Shown here piece by piece: positions 5,974-8,663 of a DNA stretch of 8,663 nucleotides. The DNA is taken from assembly GCA_002343825.1 (NCBI GenBank), contig DDSL01000089.1:1-8663 (forward strand), read 5' to 3'. Under the pieces are notes generated by a model. It ran no database searches, was not told the DNA's origin, and saw nothing but the letters and a program-made list of their open reading frames with translations. The position numbers and the translations under genes were made by a program. This stretch comes from Chthonomonas sp. UBA2391 (GTDB lineage Bacteria > Armatimonadota > Fimbriimonadia > Fimbriimonadales > Fimbriimonadaceae). Numbering within the stretch: position 1 is the first letter of the stretch; every line of letters begins with the position of its first letter.

Positions 5974-7992
5974 ATGTGCGGACAAAGACGTGAAGTGATC
6001 TGGTGGAAAGATCTCGAGATCGTGTTGACCGCGCTTTGCGGCCTCTTTTTGGTCTTGAGCTTCATCCCCGGTGTGCCCGCTTGGATGCCCTACCTCAGCA
6101 TCGCGGCGGGTGGATGGCATGCCATCGAGGAAGCTTGGGAGTCGCTCCGCGAGAGGAAGATCGACGTCCACTTGCTCATGGTACTGGCCGCTATAGGAGC
6201 CATCGTGGTCGGCCATCCCGAAGATGCGGCCGCGCTCCTCTTCCTCTTTAGCCTGAGCGGGGCACTCGAATCCCTCACCCTGAGCAAAACCAAGTCGGCC
6301 ATCGAGGCACTGGTTCAACTGAAGCCCGAATCCGCCATCCTCGTGACCCCGACCGGGGATCAGGTGATTCCCGCGAGGGACCTCAAAGCTGGGGACCACG
6401 TCAGGATTCAGCCCTTCCAAGCGAGTCCCGCCGATGGTCGTCTCTTGACCGAAGGTCGATTCGACGAATCCACGATGACCGGCGAGAGCCGCATCATCGA
6501 GCGCTCCATCGGTGATCCAGTCCTCGCGGGAACATTGAATCAGGACACACTGGTGACTTTTGAGGTCACGGCGCCTCCTGGTGATACCACCCTTGATAAA
6601 GTGGTGGCCCTCGTCCAAGATGCCCAAGAGAACAAGGCTTCGGGCGAGCGGATCAGCCAATGGTTCGGTCAGCGGTATACGATTTTCGTCCTTGGCGCTT
6701 TCGGCCTCTCTCTCGCCGGACGGGCCCTCCTGGGTCACGAGACCAGCGAGGCGGTGTACGCTTCCTTGATATTGCTGGTCGCCCTGAGTCCGTGCGCCTT
6801 GGTCATCTCGACCCCAGCGACGACCCTGAGCGCTTTAGCCTACAGCGCCCGCCGCGGCATCTTGGTCCGGGGAGGGGAGTTTATCGAATCCGCGGGGCAG
6901 ATCGATGCGATCGCTATGGACAAAACCGGGACCTTGACCGAGGGGCGGCCTGAACTCGTCGAGATCTGCATCGGTTCGGGAGTACGCCCGGCCGCCGTGC
7001 CCGTTGCCGCCCTCACTGCGGCGGCTCGGCCCAACCCGGCGAGCGCCTGCGGCCAGGATTGTCACGAGTGTAGCTGCATCACCTGCTGGCATTCGGGATC
7101 GCCGCTGAGTCCCGAAGCCGCCCGGATGTTGCGTGTCGCCGCCGCCGCCGAGAGCGTCAGCACCCACCCGATCGCCGAAGCGATCGTCCGTGCGGCTCGT
7201 CGTCACGAACTCCAGTGGCCCTCGGTGGAAGATCACCGGACCATTCCGGGACTGGGAATCGAGGCCACCGTCGAGGGGCAGTCGGTTCAGGTAGGCCAAT
7301 CGAAGTTCTTTGAAGAGCTCCCCGGTGGCTTCTGCGAGCACGTGCGCGAGATGCAAGACCGTGGCCTCACAAGCGTCATCCTTCGGACGACAGAGGGCTG
7401 GGCCGCCCTGGGCATGCGCGATGTGGCCCGAGAAGGGGCCACGGAAACGATCCGGCAACTGCAGTCGATGGGGGTCAAGAACCTTGCCATCCTCACTGGG
7501 GACAATCCCAATACTGCCCAAGCGATTGCCACCCAGGTTGGAGTAACCGAGGTCCACGCCGGGCTTTTGCCCGGCGACAAGCTCCAGATACTCTCCGACT
7601 GGATCGGCCAAGGCCGCCAAGTCATGATGGTGGGTGACGGAGTCAACGATGCCCCTGCCCTTGCCAAAGCCCGCATCGGGATCGCGATGGGGGGATTGGG
7701 CAGCGAGGCCGCTCTACAGGCCAGCGATGTGGTTTTGGTCCAGGACCGCATCGAGCGGATCCCCGAGATGATCGCCCTGGGGCGCAAAACGAACCGCATC
7801 ATCCGTGCGAACCTCTTCTTTGCCGCTGGAATGATCTTGGTTCTGACCCTCTTTTCCTTCTTTTGGCCGAGCCTTTTTGGCGGCGAGATGCCTCTTCCGC
7901 TCGCGGTTTTGGGCCACGAGGGGAGCACCGTTCTCGTGATCTTGAATGGATTGCGGCTGTTGCGCGGGCCGGGCCGTCTGGAACTTTCGTGA
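5974..7992 (+). CDS. P1B-4-type heavy-metal translocating ATPase with Cys-rich insert
   Basis: 672 aa, with no N-terminal HMA domain. Helices lie at about 15-31, 36-55 (GG kink at 46-47), 64-80 and 83-100. The actuator domain carries TGES (169-172). Next come helices 232-252 and 261-283 with metal motif SPC (272-274), phosphorylation site DKTGT (316-320), HP (398-399), nucleotide-site GLGIE (426-430), TGD (508-510), hinge GDGVND (554-559), and the last helices 611-633 and 642-662 with HEGST (648-652). SPC plus HEG(S/G)T without an HMA domain defines subgroup P1B-4, inner-membrane exporters of Co2+, Fe2+, Zn2+ and similar ions; the exact ion cannot be read here. The DKTGT-HP interval is about 80 residues, roughly 40 more than in ZntA/CadA. 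It contains CGQDCHECSCITCWH at 359-373. An in-frame stop two codons before the ATG at 5974 limits the start; GTG at codon 8 is the alternative. It shares GTGA with pyruvate kinase downstream. Confidence 0.95.
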   Translation: MCGQRREVIWWKDLEIVLTALCGLFLVLSFIPGVPAWMPYLSIAAGGWHAIEEAWESLRERKIDVHLLMVLAAIGAIVVGHPEDAAALLFLFSLSGALESLTLSKTKSAIEALVQLKPESAILVTPTGDQVIPARDLKAGDHVRIQPFQASPADGRLLTEGRFDESTMTGESRIIERSIGDPVLAGTLNQDTLVTFEVTAPPGDTTLDKVVALVQDAQENKASGERISQWFGQRYTIFVLGAFGLSLAGRALLGHETSEAVYASLILLVALSPCALVISTPATTLSALAYSARRGILVRGGEFIESAGQIDAIAMDKTGTLTEGRPELVEICIGSGVRPAAVPVAALTAAARPNPASACGQDCHECSCITCWHSGSPLSPEAARMLRVAAAAESVSTHPIAEAIVRAARRHELQWPSVEDHRTIPGLGIEATVEGQSVQVGQSKFFEELPGGFCEHVREMQDRGLTSVILRTTEGWAALGMRDVAREGATETIRQLQSMGVKNLAILTGDNPNTAQAIATQVGVTEVHAGLLPGDKLQILSDWIGQGRQVMMVGDGVNDAPALAKARIGIAMGGLGSEAALQASDVVLVQDRIERIPEMIALGRKTNRIIRANLFFAAGMILVLTLFSFFWPSLFGGEMPLPLAVLGHEGSTVLVILNGLRLLRGPGRLELS

Positions 7993-8663
7993 AGCGCCGC
8001 ACAAAGATCGTCTGCACCTTGGGTCCTGCGACCAACAGTCAAGCCCGGATCCGAGAACTCATCGGCGCAGGGATGAACGTCGCCCGGCTGAACTGCAGCC
8101 ACGGAGATTGGCAAAGCAAGAAGGAGTGGATCGAATGGATCCGCGCCGAAAGTCCTCGGTTTGGGCCGATCGGAATCCTCGCCGACCTTCAGGGACCAAA
8201 GTTCCGGATCGGCGATCTGAGGGAGAAGGTCATGGAGCTTCAGACGGGTCAAAGTCTCACCGTAGGTCGTGACCTTGCCAATGACATTCCGATCCCCGGG
8301 GAGGAGATCCTGGAGGCGATGTCCCCTAATTGCCGTCTGCTGCTGGGCGATGGGGAAGTGGAGCTCAAGATCGCGGGCGGTAACCCGGACCGATACGACG
8401 CCAAGGTGGTCACCGGCGGAAAGATCGGCAGCCGCAAGGGCGTCACGTTGGTCGGCAAGAGCTTTGAAGTCCCGGCCCTGACCGACAAAGACAAGGAAGA
8501 CGCCTACCACGCGATGCAAGCCGGGGTGGACTTCATCGCCCTGAGCTACGTGCGGCGAGCGGCCGACCTCCGCGAGCTCCGCCGACTGATCGACCAATAT
8601 GACCCGACCGTTCGGCTCTGCGCCAAGATCGAGACCCGCGAGGCCCTCAAGGACCTCGACGAG
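7989..8663 (+). CDS. pyk: Pyruvate kinase, N-terminal part (cut by window end)
   Basis: The first 225 codons of pyruvate kinase are present (PEP + ADP to pyruvate + ATP; the last step of glycolysis; cytosolic, usually a tetramer). The frame runs off the window. Conserved motifs are in order: KIVCTLGPAT (6-15); GMNVARLNCSHG (28-39) with R33, N35, S37 and H38 of the active site; DLQGPK with following Arg (66-73); LLGDGEVELKI (118-128) in the B domain; GKSFEVPALTDKDKEDA at 156-172; GVDFIALSYVR (179-189); and KIE (213-215), whose Lys is the catalytic one. The usual NFSHG Phe is Cys at 36. The GTG at 7989 is the only start that keeps the N-terminus, since motif RRTKIVCT begins at codon 3. It overlaps the ATPase stop by 4 nt and has only a poor ribosome binding site, so translation is probably coupled. 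The C-terminal half, including the regulatory domain, is not visible. Confidence 0.95.
   Translation, partial: MKRRTKIVCTLGPATNSQARIRELIGAGMNVARLNCSHGDWQSKKEWIEWIRAESPRFGPIGILADLQGPKFRIGDLREKVMELQTGQSLTVGRDLANDIPIPGEEILEAMSPNCRLLLGDGEVELKIAGGNPDRYDAKVVTGGKIGSRKGVTLVGKSFEVPALTDKDKEDAYHAMQAGVDFIALSYVRRAADLRELRRLIDQYDPTVRLCAKIETREALKDLDE

Noticed and set aside
5902..6738. 278-codon minus-strand ORF
   Set aside because: Antisense shadow of the N-terminal half of the P1B-4 ATPase; no family motifs.
7287..8597. 436-codon minus-strand ORF
   Set aside because: It is antisense to the P1B-4 ATPase and pyruvate kinase, whose motifs are unmistakable. Long antisense frames are common in GC-rich genes.

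Overview
The window is bacterial DNA of moderately high GC (about 57-60% by eye in the main genes) with dense, mostly well-conserved housekeeping and metal-homeostasis genes. Nothing in it fixes the taxon. Promoter-like -10 boxes, AAGGAG/AGGTGATC ribosome binding sites and a yybP-ykoY-type riboswitch are all ordinary bacterial features. A little-sampled Gram-negative-like phylum such as Armatimonadota is only a guess.

Layout. Positions 1-210 are a non-coding, structured stretch. It holds two copies of a ~35-47 bp direct repeat and a strong GC-rich hairpin. The minus strand then carries, read from right to left: a riboswitch-controlled P2-type cation ATPase (5513-2763), preceded by a 45-codon basic mini-ORF (5647-5510); an AT-richer island (about 1770-2760) with a possible 90-aa ORF and a six-helix membrane protein; and comM/yifB (1725-211). 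The plus strand carries a P1B-4 heavy-metal ATPase (5974-7992) overlapping by 4 nt the start of pyruvate kinase (7989 to the window end, truncated).

The most informative region is the 460-bp divergent spacer 5514-5973. On the minus strand, 5780-5675 matches the yybP-ykoY (manganese) riboswitch in both conserved ends and in helices P1, P2 and P3. A TATACA -10 box sits just upstream of it. The downstream ATPase is therefore more likely a Mn2+ exporter than a classical Ca2+ pump, and its membrane ion site lacks two of the acidic residues used by SERCA. Between aptamer and ATPase lies an unannotated, translationally overlapping ORF for a 45-residue peptide of net charge about +13 with an amphipathic C-terminal helix. 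On the plus strand, the P1B-4 ATPase appears to be leaderless. It carries an unusual Cys/His cluster inserted between its phosphorylation site and HP motif. Together the spacer looks like a bidirectional control region for two transition-metal exporters of different families.
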